A DNA stretch of 34,992 nt, from positions 1 through 34,992 of the forward strand of contig JAXLTD010000015.1 in the NCBI GenBank assembly GCA_046330225.1. The letters run 5' to 3'. The stretch's first letter is position 1, and the number at the start of each line of letters is the position of its first letter. The translations under genes were made by a program, and so were the position numbers. The DNA is from CANJIV01 sp046330225. Lineage in GTDB: Bacteria > Actinomycetota > Thermoleophilia > Solirubrobacterales > Solirubrobacteraceae. The notes beneath the pieces are model-generated. The model was given only the letters and a program-made list of their open reading frames with translations, did not search any database and was not told the origin of the DNA. Below are positions 8,138-15,400 of this stretch, piece by piece.

Positions 8138-8764
8138 ATGGGCCTGTTCAAGGGCATGAAGGACCTCAGCGAGATCTCGAAGATGAGCCGGCAGATGCCG
8201 CGGCCCTCGATCGGCGACGCGCTGAGCCAGAGCCGCGAGCTCATGGAGGGCCTGCAGCGCTCCCAGCGGCTCCAAGCCTCCGGGGTCGACGGCACGGCGA
8301 CGGTCGTCTCGGTCGCCGACACCGGCGGCAGCCTCAACGACCACCCGATCGCCCGGCTCGAGCTCGACGTCACGCTGCCGGGCCAGGCGCCGTACCGCAC
8401 GACGATCGAGCAGGCGATCCCGCGCCTGCAGGCCGGCCAGATCGTGCCCGGGGCGGTCGTGGCCGTGAAGGCCGATCCGCAGAACCCGCAGGCGGTCGCG
8501 CTCGCGGCGACGGCGGGCGGGCCCGCCGCTCCGGCGGCGGCGGCGCCGTCCGCCGCCGGGGATCCATCGGCACCGGCCTCCTTCGCAGCGCTTCAGGCCA
8601 GCGCGGCAGCCCAGGCGGCAGCGGCTCAGGTCGCGGCGGCGAACGCCGGCGCCGCGCAGGACCCTGCCACGCGCCTGGAGCGCCTGGCCGAGCTCAAGGA
8701 CAAGGGCCTGCTCTCGGAGTCCGAGTTCGCCGCGCAGAAGGCGCGAATCCTGGCGGAGCTGTAA
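8138..8764 (+). CDS. SHOCT-domain protein, MGLFKGMKD type
   Basis: A 208-residue cytoplasmic protein of unknown function. It begins with MGLFKGMKD, shared with the next gene, then a helical stretch. A compact beta-rich domain (about residues 48-125) contains VSVADTGG and LELDVTLPGQAPYRTTI. An Ala/Pro linker follows, and the C-terminal 30 residues are a SHOCT domain (LERLAELKDKGLLSESEFAAQKARIL). SHOCT is a short helical module at protein ends, thought to help oligomerise or bind partners. A good ribosome site precedes the ATG. It diverges from cobA-hemD with a 110-base gap. Function not recognised. Confidence 0.85.
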   Translation: MGLFKGMKDLSEISKMSRQMPRPSIGDALSQSRELMEGLQRSQRLQASGVDGTATVVSVADTGGSLNDHPIARLELDVTLPGQAPYRTTIEQAIPRLQAGQIVPGAVVAVKADPQNPQAVALAATAGGPAAPAAAAPSAAGDPSAPASFAALQASAAAQAAAAQVAAANAGAAQDPATRLERLAELKDKGLLSESEFAAQKARILAEL

Positions 8765-8780
8765 CCGCCACCACTACGAC

Positions 8781-8787
8781 CAGAGGG
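8781..8787 (+). promoter_or_regulatory. Shine-Dalgarno deciding the start of the SHOCT-less paralog
   Basis: CAGAGGG ends six bases before the ATG at 8794 but directly abuts the ATG at 8788. This favours 8794, which also gives the same MGLFKGMKD N-terminus as the upstream paralog. Confidence 0.6.
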
Positions 8788-8793
8788 ATGACA

Positions 8794-9210
8794 ATGGGCC
8801 TCTTCAAGGGCATGAAGGACATGAAGGGCGCGATGGACCAGGCGCAGCAGATGCAACAGGCCGCCGCCGCCCAGCAGGCCGCCGCCGGCGTTGCGGCAGG
8901 CGGCATGCCCACCCAGCAGGACCTCGCCGACCGCGACGCGATGCAGCAGCAGGGCCTGGAGTACCGCCGGCTGGCGGCGGAGGGCCTGTCGGGGAATGCG
9001 GTCATCACCAGCGCCACCGACACCGGCGAGCGCCTGCACGGGAACGCGGTGCTCGACCTCGCCCTCGTCGTGACGATCGACGGCGGCGAGCCCTACGACG
9101 CGACCCTTCGCTACATCATCGCCGGCGAGGACACCGCGCCCTACGGCGCCGGCTCGTCCTACCCGGTCAAGGTCGACCCGGCGGACCGCACGAAGCTGAC
9201 GTTCGGCTGA
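8794..9210 (+). CDS. Small paralog of the preceding protein, without a SHOCT tail
   Basis: A 138-residue protein that starts MGLFKGMKDMKG, followed by a Gln/Ala-rich helix (QQMQQAAAAQQAAAG). It ends in the same beta-rich module as its neighbour: ITSATDTGERLHGN aligns with VVSVADTGGSLNDH, and LALVVTIDGGEPY with LELDVTLPGQAPY. It stops at YPVKVDPADRTKLTFG with no SHOCT helix. The gene lies 29 bases downstream of its paralog, so the pair is probably one transcript that arose by tandem duplication. Function unknown. Confidence 0.85.
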   Translation: MGLFKGMKDMKGAMDQAQQMQQAAAAQQAAAGVAAGGMPTQQDLADRDAMQQQGLEYRRLAAEGLSGNAVITSATDTGERLHGNAVLDLALVVTIDGGEPYDATLRYIIAGEDTAPYGAGSSYPVKVDPADRTKLTFG

Positions 9211-9243
9211 GGGCGGGCGGGCGCGAACGGGCAGCCGGCTCGC

Positions 9244-10185
9244 GTGAGCACTTCGCGCACCGTGAAGGGCCCCATCGGCCTCGTCGGCGCCGGCTACATC
9301 GGCCACCTCTTCGCGCAGCAGTTCGCCCTGGCCGGCTACGAGGTCCGCGCCTGGTCGCCGTCGAGCTCGGTCCACACGCTGGGCGACCGGCTGCGCCAGA
9401 GCCTCGCGACGCTCGCCCAGATCGGCATGGTGGACGCCGGCGAGGTCGAGGCGGTCGCCGCGCGGGTCTCGACGCACGACGACCTCGCGACGGCGCTGGC
9501 GCCCTGCGGCGCGGTGCTCGAGGCGATCGTCGAGGACGCCGCCGTGAAGTCGGCCTGCTTCGCCGAGATCGAGGCGGCGGTCGGCCCGGAGGTGCTGCTG
9601 TGGAGCGCGACCTCGAACTTCCCGATGACCAGGCTTGCCGCGGACCTGGCCCACCCCGAGCGGGCCGTGGTCCTGCATCCGGTGCAGACCCAGCTGATCA
9701 TCTTCGTCGAGGTCGTCCCGGGGAGCCGCACGAGCGAGGCGACGGTTGCGGCGACGATGGAGTTCTGCGCGGAGGTCGGGCTGCGCGCGGTCCGCGTCCG
9801 CAAGGAGATCCCCGGCTTCCTCTGGAACCGCGTCTGGTTCGCGATGCTGCGCGAGATGCTGCACCTGGTGGACATCGGGGCCGTCGAGCCGCAGGAGCTC
9901 GACGAGATCGTGCAGACCACGCTGCGGGCCTTCGTCCCGGTCTTCGGGCCGCTGCAGATGACCGATCTCATCGGCCACGACACGCTGCGCGACATCTCCA
10001 ACGCCCTCTACCCCGAGCTTTCGGCCGACCGCAGCGCGTCGCCGACGGTCGAGGCGCTCGTGCGCGCCGGCCGGCTCGGCGTCAAGAGCGGGCAGGGCTT
10101 CTACGACGACGGCGGCGAGCGCATGGCCGCGCTCACGCTCGCGCTCTACGAGGCCGCCCGTCAGCTGGAGGACGATTCGGCCTGA
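9244..10185 (+). CDS. 3-hydroxyacyl-CoA dehydrogenase family protein (NAD-dependent)
   Basis: A 313-residue dehydrogenase with an N-terminal NAD-binding fold (GLVGAGYIG, residues 12-20) and a helical C-terminal domain ending GRLGVKSGQGFYDDGG, a typical end for this family. His145 in VVLHPVQTQ takes the position of the catalytic histidine, and the conserved PGFLWNRV segment follows. It could act on a hydroxyacyl-CoA or, like lambda-crystallin-type members, on a free hydroxyacid such as L-gulonate. No thiolase or enoyl hydratase is next to it, so the substrate is open. The start is GTG without a clear ribosome site. Its last 25 bases overlap the convergent hemC. Confidence 0.88.
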   Translation: MSTSRTVKGPIGLVGAGYIGHLFAQQFALAGYEVRAWSPSSSVHTLGDRLRQSLATLAQIGMVDAGEVEAVAARVSTHDDLATALAPCGAVLEAIVEDAAVKSACFAEIEAAVGPEVLLWSATSNFPMTRLAADLAHPERAVVLHPVQTQLIIFVEVVPGSRTSEATVAATMEFCAEVGLRAVRVRKEIPGFLWNRVWFAMLREMLHLVDIGAVEPQELDEIVQTTLRAFVPVFGPLQMTDLIGHDTLRDISNALYPELSADRSASPTVEALVRAGRLGVKSGQGFYDDGGERMAALTLALYEAARQLEDDSA

Positions 10186-11108
10186 CCGCCGGCGGTTGCG
10201 GCAGCCTGCGCCAGCAGCTCCGCGCCTCCCGCCGCCGCCAGCCGCGCCGCCACGCGCCGCCCCAGCTCCTCGGGCTCCCGTGCCGGGCCGGCGAGGCGGT
10301 CGGCGGCCCAGGCGGAGCCGTCGGGGAGGCCGGCGAAGGCGCGCAGCTCCAGGGTGTCCGGGCCGGCGGGCACCGCGAGGGCGCCGACCGGCGTGTGGCA
10401 GGTCGCGCCCAGCTCGCGGCAGAGGGCGCGCTCGGCCTGGAGGCAGGCGAGCGCCGCGGGGTCGGTGAGCGGCGCCGCGGCGCCGAGGGTCCGCGCGTCG
10501 CCGGCCCGGGCCTGCACGAGCAGGGCGCCCTGGCCGGGCGCGGGCACGAAGCGGACGGGGTCGAGCGCGCCGGCGGCATCCGCGGCGCGGCCGAGGCGGG
10601 CCAGGCCCGCCGCGGCGAGCACGATCGCGTCGGCCTCGCCGCCGGCCAGCTTGCGCAGGCGGGTCGGCACGTTGCCCCGCAGCTCCACGATCTCCACGTC
10701 CTCCCGGGCGGCGAGGAGCTGGGCCCGGCGGCGGAGGCTGCTCGTGCCGACTCGGGCGCCCGTCGGCAGCTCGTCGATCGCGGCGAAGGGGCCGCAGAGC
10801 GCGTCGCGCGGGTCCTCGCGGGCGGGCACCGCGGCGATCGCAGTTCCCGGGGCCAGCTCGCCGGGCACGTCCTTGGCCGAGTGCACGGCGGCGTCGATCT
10901 CTCCGGCCAGCAGGGCGGCCTCGATTTCGGCAACCCAGCGCGACTTGTCGCCCACGCCGGCACCCCGGTCGCCGGTCACGGTGATCTCGACGATCTCCGG
11001 AGCGGCGACGCCGCCGGCGGCGAGGGCGCCGGCGACCGCCCGGGCCTGGGCCAGCGCCAGGTCGCTGCCGCGCGTCCCGAGCCGCAGCGGCGGCGGGGCG
11101 CCCGTCAC
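10161..11108 (-). CDS. hemC: Hydroxymethylbilane synthase (porphobilinogen deaminase)
   Basis: A 315-residue enzyme that polymerises four porphobilinogens into hydroxymethylbilane. The fold begins LRLGTRGSDLALAQA. The catalytic aspartate is Asp80 in VHSAKDVP, the basic residues for the growing chain are in GTSSLRRRAQ and LRGNVPTRL, and the dipyrromethane cofactor cysteine is Cys237 in LGATCHTPVGA. The GTG start overlaps the hemA stop as GTGA. It is the last gene of the ccm-hem operon; its product would feed the HemD domain encoded at 6519-8027. Its 3' end overlaps the dehydrogenase gene on the other strand by 25 bases. Confidence 0.96.
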   Translation of the reverse strand: MTGAPPPLRLGTRGSDLALAQARAVAGALAAGGVAAPEIVEITVTGDRGAGVGDKSRWVAEIEAALLAGEIDAAVHSAKDVPGELAPGTAIAAVPAREDPRDALCGPFAAIDELPTGARVGTSSLRRRAQLLAAREDVEIVELRGNVPTRLRKLAGGEADAIVLAAAGLARLGRAADAAGALDPVRFVPAPGQGALLVQARAGDARTLGAAAPLTDPAALACLQAERALCRELGATCHTPVGALAVPAGPDTLELRAFAGLPDGSAWAADRLAGPAREPEELGRRVAARLAAAGGAELLAQAAATAGGQAESSSS

Positions 11109-12448
11109 CGGGCGTCGGAGGCGCGCCGCGGCAGCTCGCGCACCTCGGCGGGCGCGACGGACGCGTCGGCGCCGTCCGCCTCGTCGTCCTCGAGCCCGAA
11201 GAGCTCGCGCACGATCTGCAGCCGCGCGTGGGACCGCTCGTCGGCGGTCTGCTTCATGAAGAGGGTCGGGTCGTGCAGCAGCCGGTTCACGACCGCCTTG
11301 GCCACCGCCTCGACGCGCGACCGGTCCGCCTCGCTCAGCGACTCCCACCGCCCGTCGTTCTCGGCCAGCACGCCGGCGACGATCGCCTCGCCGTGCTGGC
11401 GCAGCGCGGCGATGGTCGGGATGACCTCGAGCGAACCGAGCCAGCCGGCGAACCGCTCGATCTCCTCCTCGACGATCTGCTCGGCCAGGTGCGCCTCGGC
11501 GCGGCGCACGGACCGGTTGCGGGCCACCACGGCCTGGAGGTCGTCGATGTCGCGCAGCGTAACCCCGGGCACGTCGGCGCAGAGCGCGTCCACGTCGCGG
11601 GGGACGGCGATGTCGACGATCAGCAGCGGCCGGTGGCCGCGCTGCTCCATCACGTGGGCGAGCGCCTCGTGCTCGACGATCGGGTGGGGCGAGGCGGTCG
11701 CCGCGACCATCATCTCGGACCGCACGAGCTGTTCGGGGAAGGCGTCGAACCCGACGACGGCGCCGTCGAACTGGGCGGCGAGCACCTCGGCCCGGTCGCG
11801 CCGGCGCGAGGCGACGAACACGAGCTCGGCGCCCTCGTCGGCCAGCGCCCGGGCCGTCAGCTCGCTCATCTCCCCGGCCCCCAGGACGAGCACGCGGCGC
11901 CCGGCCAGCGCCCCGACCGTCTCGCGTGCGAGCTGGACGGCCACGGTCGACACGTTCACGCGGCTGGCGGAGATCTCGGTCTCGGTGCGCACGCGCTTGC
12001 CCGTGGCGAGCGCCGCGGAGAAGAGCCGGTTCAGCATCGGCCCGGTGGCCTCGGCGGCCAGCGCGGTCTCGTAGGCGCGCTTGACCTGGCCCTGGATCTC
12101 GGCCTCGCCGAGGATCATCGAATCGAGTCCGGCGGCGACGCGGTAGAGGTGCCGGGCGGCGTCGCAGTTGCGCAGCGAGTAGAGGTGCCCCGCGAGCTCG
12201 GTGGGCCGGATGCCCGCCTGGCGCGAGAGCATCGAGAGCACGGCCGTCTCGGCGGCCACCTGGTCCGGGGCGACGAGGTAGACCTCGGTGCGGTTGCAGG
12301 TGGAGATGGCGGCGGCCTCGCGCACGTCGGCGCCGGCGGTCAGCTCGCCGAGGAAGTCCGGCAGGCGGCCTTCGAGGACGGCGACCCGCTCGCGCAGCTC
12401 CACCGGCGCGGTCTTGTGCGAGATGCCGACCGCGAGCAGCTCGCTCAC
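11105..12448 (-). CDS. hemA: Glutamyl-tRNA reductase
   Basis: A 447-residue enzyme that reduces glutamyl-tRNA to glutamate-1-semialdehyde, the first committed step of the C5 route to heme. It begins LLAVGISHKTAPVELRE. The catalytic cysteine is Cys51 in STCNRTEVY, followed by GEAEIQGQVK, an NADPH-binding fold (VLVLGAGEMSEL) and a helical dimerisation domain. The tail is acidic. The GTG start overlaps the CcmD-like gene as GTGA, and the stop overlaps hemC the same way. This coupling suggests heme supply is set together with cytochrome c maturation. No glutamate-semialdehyde aminotransferase (hemL) or hemB is in the window. Confidence 0.97.
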   Translation of the reverse strand: MSELLAVGISHKTAPVELRERVAVLEGRLPDFLGELTAGADVREAAAISTCNRTEVYLVAPDQVAAETAVLSMLSRQAGIRPTELAGHLYSLRNCDAARHLYRVAAGLDSMILGEAEIQGQVKRAYETALAAEATGPMLNRLFSAALATGKRVRTETEISASRVNVSTVAVQLARETVGALAGRRVLVLGAGEMSELTARALADEGAELVFVASRRRDRAEVLAAQFDGAVVGFDAFPEQLVRSEMMVAATASPHPIVEHEALAHVMEQRGHRPLLIVDIAVPRDVDALCADVPGVTLRDIDDLQAVVARNRSVRRAEAHLAEQIVEEEIERFAGWLGSLEVIPTIAALRQHGEAIVAGVLAENDGRWESLSEADRSRVEAVAKAVVNRLLHDPTLFMKQTADERSHARLQIVRELFGLEDDEADGADASVAPAEVRELPRRASDAR

Positions 12449-12681
12449 GAGCGGTCCTCGACGAGCGGGCGATCGGCGCCGTCCGGTCCGGCGGGATCGG
12501 CGGGGGCGTCCACGCCCGGGTCGTCGGCACGGGCGGCCAGGGAGTTGAGCTCGGCGAGGTCGCGCTCGGTGCGCGCGAGCTTGGCGCCCATGATCGCGAA
12601 GTAGATGAGCAGCAGGGCGAGGAAGACGAGGTAGGCGGCCGCGACGTACTTGCCGGCCTCGTCGAGCGGGAGCGCAGGCAT
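12445..12681 (-). CDS. CcmD-like single-span membrane peptide
   Basis: A 78-residue protein with one membrane helix at about residues 14-32 (VAAAYLVFLALLLIYFAIM), then a charged cytoplasmic stretch (KLARTERDLAELNSLAA) and an acidic, Pro-rich end. The Y/F-rich helix followed by a basic-acidic heptad region is the CcmD pattern; in CcmABCD systems this peptide helps release holo-CcmE from CcmC. The ATG overlaps the ccmC stop by one base (TGATG) and the stop overlaps hemA. Position and topology support the call, but sequence similarity alone would be weak at this size. No ccmE is seen in the window. Confidence 0.75.
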   Translation of the reverse strand: MPALPLDEAGKYVAAAYLVFLALLLIYFAIMGAKLARTERDLAELNSLAARADDPGVDAPADPAGPDGADRPLVEDRS

Positions 12682-13430
12682 CAGCTCGCCGGCCCCGAGG
12701 GGAGCGGCAGCGACGGCGCGGCGCTGCGGCCAGCCGGCGCGACCGCGTCATCGCCGCCGAGGCGGCGCTTGAGCGCCCGCAGCTGGGCCGCGGTGTGCTT
12801 GGCGGTCATCTCGTAGCGCCAGAGCGTCACGAACAGCAGCGACATGCCGGCGAGCGACACGAGGAAGGTCAGCCGCATCTCGCCGGGCATGCTCCCGCCG
12901 GTCGTGCCGAGGACGCGGGGATGCGTGAGCGACTGGGCCAGGCGCACCGCGAGGAAGTTCAGCGGCACGAAGGCCCCGGCCACGATCGCGAAGACCGAGG
13001 CGTAGCGCGCCTGGCGCTCGGGATCCTCGATCGAGAAGCGCAGCGGCTGGTAGGTGCAGTACAGGAGGAACACGATGAGGAACGACACGAGCGTCGGCTC
13101 GTCCCACACCCACCAGTGGCCCCAGGACGCCTTCGCCCAGATCGACCCGGTGATCAGCGCCGCCAGGGCGAAGACGAGCCCGAGGTGGATCGACACGTAG
13201 GAGCGCAGGTCCCACTCCCGCTTTCCGGTGCGCAGGTGGGCGATCCCCATGATCCCGCCGGCGATGAACGCGATGAGCGTGATGATCGCGAGCGGCACGT
13301 GCAGGTAGAAGATCTTCTGGACGAAGCCCTGGTCGGCGTCGTTCGGAGCCCAGAAGAAGACCAGCGCGAACGCGGCGGTCAGGGTGAAGGCGGTGGAGAG
13401 TGCGAGGGGGCGCAGGCCCTTGCCGTACAC
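12681..13430 (-). CDS. ccmC: Heme exporter/handling protein CcmC
   Basis: A 249-residue membrane protein with about six helices. It carries the tryptophan-rich heme-handling motif WGHWWVWDEP and flanking histidines in FYLHVP and SIHLGL, which are the hallmarks of CcmC and its WWD-domain relatives. It presents heme for attachment to the chaperone CcmE at the outer face of the membrane. The GTG at 13430 is preferred to the upstream ATG at 13490 because GGAGG (13441-13437) sits six bases before it and because it follows the ccmB stop by one base. The C-terminal 30 residues are a hydrophilic extension. Confidence 0.93.
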   Translation of the reverse strand: MYGKGLRPLALSTAFTLTAAFALVFFWAPNDADQGFVQKIFYLHVPLAIITLIAFIAGGIMGIAHLRTGKREWDLRSYVSIHLGLVFALAALITGSIWAKASWGHWWVWDEPTLVSFLIVFLLYCTYQPLRFSIEDPERQARYASVFAIVAGAFVPLNFLAVRLAQSLTHPRVLGTTGGSMPGEMRLTFLVSLAGMSLLFVTLWRYEMTAKHTAAQLRALKRRLGGDDAVAPAGRSAAPSLPLPSGPAS

Positions 13431-13431
13431 G

Positions 13432-14100
13432 TCAGTCCTCCAGAAGGAAGTCGAACACTGCGAAGGCGAGCAGTGCGAAGACGAGATCATAGAGGCCCAG
13501 GACGGCCAGCCACTTCCCCGCAGCCGCGCCCGACGGGTCGGCCAGCAGCGGGGTGGAGGCCTGCGCGCCGGCGATCACGACTGGGACGAGCAGCGGAAGC
13601 CCGATGAGCGGCGCCACGAGGTCGCGGGCGGTGGTCTGCACCGCCAGCGCCGAGGCCAGGGTGCCGACGACCGCGATGCCGACGTTGGCCAGCGCCAGGA
13701 TCGCGATCAGCTCCGGCAGGCCCGGCCACAGCGGCGGCCCGAGGAGCAGGACCGTGAAGGCGGGGATCGCGACGATCTCCACGACCGTCAGGTAGAGCGC
13801 GAGCGCGAGCGCCTTGGCCACGAGCAGCGCGGTGCGGTCGGCGGGGGAGAGCAGGAATCCGTCGAAGCCGCCCTGCTCGCGCTCGGCCACGAACAGCCGG
13901 TTGACCCCGAGCATCGCCGCGAACAGCAGCGTGACCCACAGCACGCCAGCGGCGAGGTCGCCGGCAAGCGTGTTGCGGTCCAGGCCGAAGTGGAAGACGA
14001 CGAACGTCGTGACCGAGAAGAGCGCCATCGCCGGCACCGACTCACGCGTGCGCAGCTCCAGACGCAGCTCCTTGCGCAGCAAGGCGGCGACGGTCCTCAC
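13432..14100 (-). CDS. ccmB: Heme exporter membrane protein CcmB
   Basis: A 222-residue membrane protein with roughly six helices. It starts with the family-typical LLRKELRLELRTRESVPAM cytoplasmic segment; the loop LFVAEREQGGFDGFLLSP is also characteristic. It forms the membrane part of the CcmAB ATPase that drives release of holo-CcmE from CcmC. The GTG start overlaps the ccmA stop (GTGA) and its own stop lies one base before the ccmC GTG. The ribosome site of ccmC is inside its last codons. Confidence 0.93.
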   Translation of the reverse strand: MRTVAALLRKELRLELRTRESVPAMALFSVTTFVVFHFGLDRNTLAGDLAAGVLWVTLLFAAMLGVNRLFVAEREQGGFDGFLLSPADRTALLVAKALALALYLTVVEIVAIPAFTVLLLGPPLWPGLPELIAILALANVGIAVVGTLASALAVQTTARDLVAPLIGLPLLVPVVIAGAQASTPLLADPSGAAAGKWLAVLGLYDLVFALLAFAVFDFLLED

Positions 14101-14783
14101 CGGTACAGCGCCCCGATCTCGGCGACGGTCACGCCGTCGGCGGGGCCGAGCAGCGCGGCGGCGCCGCCCTTGAGGCCGAGCGCCAGGTCGGCCTCGGCCA
14201 GGCCGCCGGCGGGGTCGTGGCTGGTGACCACGCGGGTCGCCGGGCTGCCGCGCCCGATCAGCGGCGCGACGAGCTCGGCGGCGGCGGGGTCGAGGTTGGC
14301 CCACGGCTCGTCGAGCAGGAGCAGCTCGGGCTCGTGCAGCACGGCGCGGGCGATCGCCAGCCGCTGGACCATCCCGCGCGAGAGCGTCCGCACCGGGTCG
14401 CCGGCCCGCCGGGTCATGCCCACCGCCTCGACTGCGGCCTCGACCCGCCCGGGCGCGGTGCGGTGCAGGGCCGCGTGGTAGCGGAGGTTCTCCCAGCCGG
14501 TGAGGTCGCGGTACAGGAGCGGGTCGTGCCCGAGCAGCCCGATCTTTCCCCGCACTGCCCAGGCCTCCTTCGGGAGCGGGCGCCCGAGCACGGCCACCGA
14601 CCCCTCGTGCGGCCGCAGCAGCGTCGCCAGGATCCGGAGCAGCGTCGACTTGCCCGCCCCGTTGGGCCCGAACACCACGAGCGTCGACCCCGCGGGCACG
14701 TCGACCGACACCCCGCGCAGGACGGGCCGTTCCCCGTAGGCGCGCCCCAGCCCGCGCAGCGCGATCGCCGGCGCCGGGCTCAC
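14097..14783 (-). CDS. ccmA: Heme exporter ATP-binding protein CcmA
   Basis: A 228-residue ABC ATPase. It has Walker A GPNGAGKST, a Q-loop region followed by LLYRDLTGWENLRYHA (typical of CcmA), signature LSRGMVQRLAIARA, Walker B LLLLDEPWANLD and the switch histidine in VVTSHD. It energises CcmB. GTG start, overlapping the upstream Mog-like gene by four bases. The signature is LSRGM rather than LSGGQ, a known variation in this family. Confidence 0.94.
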   Translation of the reverse strand: MSPAPAIALRGLGRAYGERPVLRGVSVDVPAGSTLVVFGPNGAGKSTLLRILATLLRPHEGSVAVLGRPLPKEAWAVRGKIGLLGHDPLLYRDLTGWENLRYHAALHRTAPGRVEAAVEAVGMTRRAGDPVRTLSRGMVQRLAIARAVLHEPELLLLDEPWANLDPAAAELVAPLIGRGSPATRVVTSHDPAGGLAEADLALGLKGGAAALLGPADGVTVAEIGALYR

Positions 14784-15265
14784 CGTCGGCCGGCGCGCCC
14801 GCCCTCGCGGCGCAGCTGCGCCGCGGCGTGCTCCAGGGTCGGGGCGACCACGCCGAAGAGCTGGCGGATCGCCTTCGGGTTGCCGGGGAAGTTGATGATC
14901 AGCGTGCGCGCGGCCACGCCCGAGACCCCGCGGGTGAGGATGCCCAGCGGGGTGTGCTCGCGGGCCTGGGCCCGCAGCGTCTCGGCGTAGCCGGGCGCCT
15001 CGCGGGTGATGACGGCGCGGGTGGCCTCCGGGGTCACGTCGTCGGCGGTCAGGCCGGTCCCGCCGGTGGTGAAGACGAAGGCCACGTCGTTGCCGACGTG
15101 CACGCGCAGGCGCTCCTCGATCGCGAACTGGTCGTCGGCAACGACCTCGGCGGCGACGATCTCCGCGCCGGCCTGCTCGGCCAGCGACGCCAGCAGCGGC
15201 CCGGACTCGTCGGCAGCCTCGCCGCGGGCGACGGAGGTCGAGATCGTGAGCACGACGGTCTGCAT
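14780..15265 (-). CDS. Molybdopterin-binding MoaB/Mog-family protein
   Basis: A 161-residue single-domain MoCF_biosynth protein. It begins MQTVVLTISTSVARGEAAD and carries the molybdopterin-binding loop TTGGTGLTADDVTPEAT and the C-terminal INFPGNPKAI. MogA members adenylate molybdopterin before molybdate insertion. The ATG at 15265 is chosen over an upstream in-frame ATG at 15355 because the family fold begins immediately after it. It is the first gene of the ccm-hem operon and is coupled to ccmA by GTGA. Whether this is true molybdopterin adenylyltransferase or a MoaB paralog cannot be decided here, and no other molybdenum gene is nearby. Confidence 0.88.
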   Translation of the reverse strand: MQTVVLTISTSVARGEAADESGPLLASLAEQAGAEIVAAEVVADDQFAIEERLRVHVGNDVAFVFTTGGTGLTADDVTPEATRAVITREAPGYAETLRAQAREHTPLGILTRGVSGVAARTLIINFPGNPKAIRQLFGVVAPTLEHAAAQLRREGGRAGRR

Positions 15266-15272
15266 GCGGGCA

Positions 15273-15278
15273 ACTGTA
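15273..15278 (-). promoter_or_regulatory. Candidate -10 element of the mog-ccm-hem operon
   Basis: The minus strand reads TACAGT seven bases before the ATG at 15265, so transcription would begin at or next to the start codon, giving a leaderless message. No clear -35 hexamer was found. Confidence 0.4.
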
Positions 15279-15400
15279 CGCCGCCACGCCGCGGCCGCGG
15301 CGCCTGCCCGGTCGGCGAAGGGGGGCCGCCCGGAGGGGTGTGGAACCTGGACCATCCATGTCCTGGCGGATCGACCACACCCCCCCGGCCAGAGGGTCGC

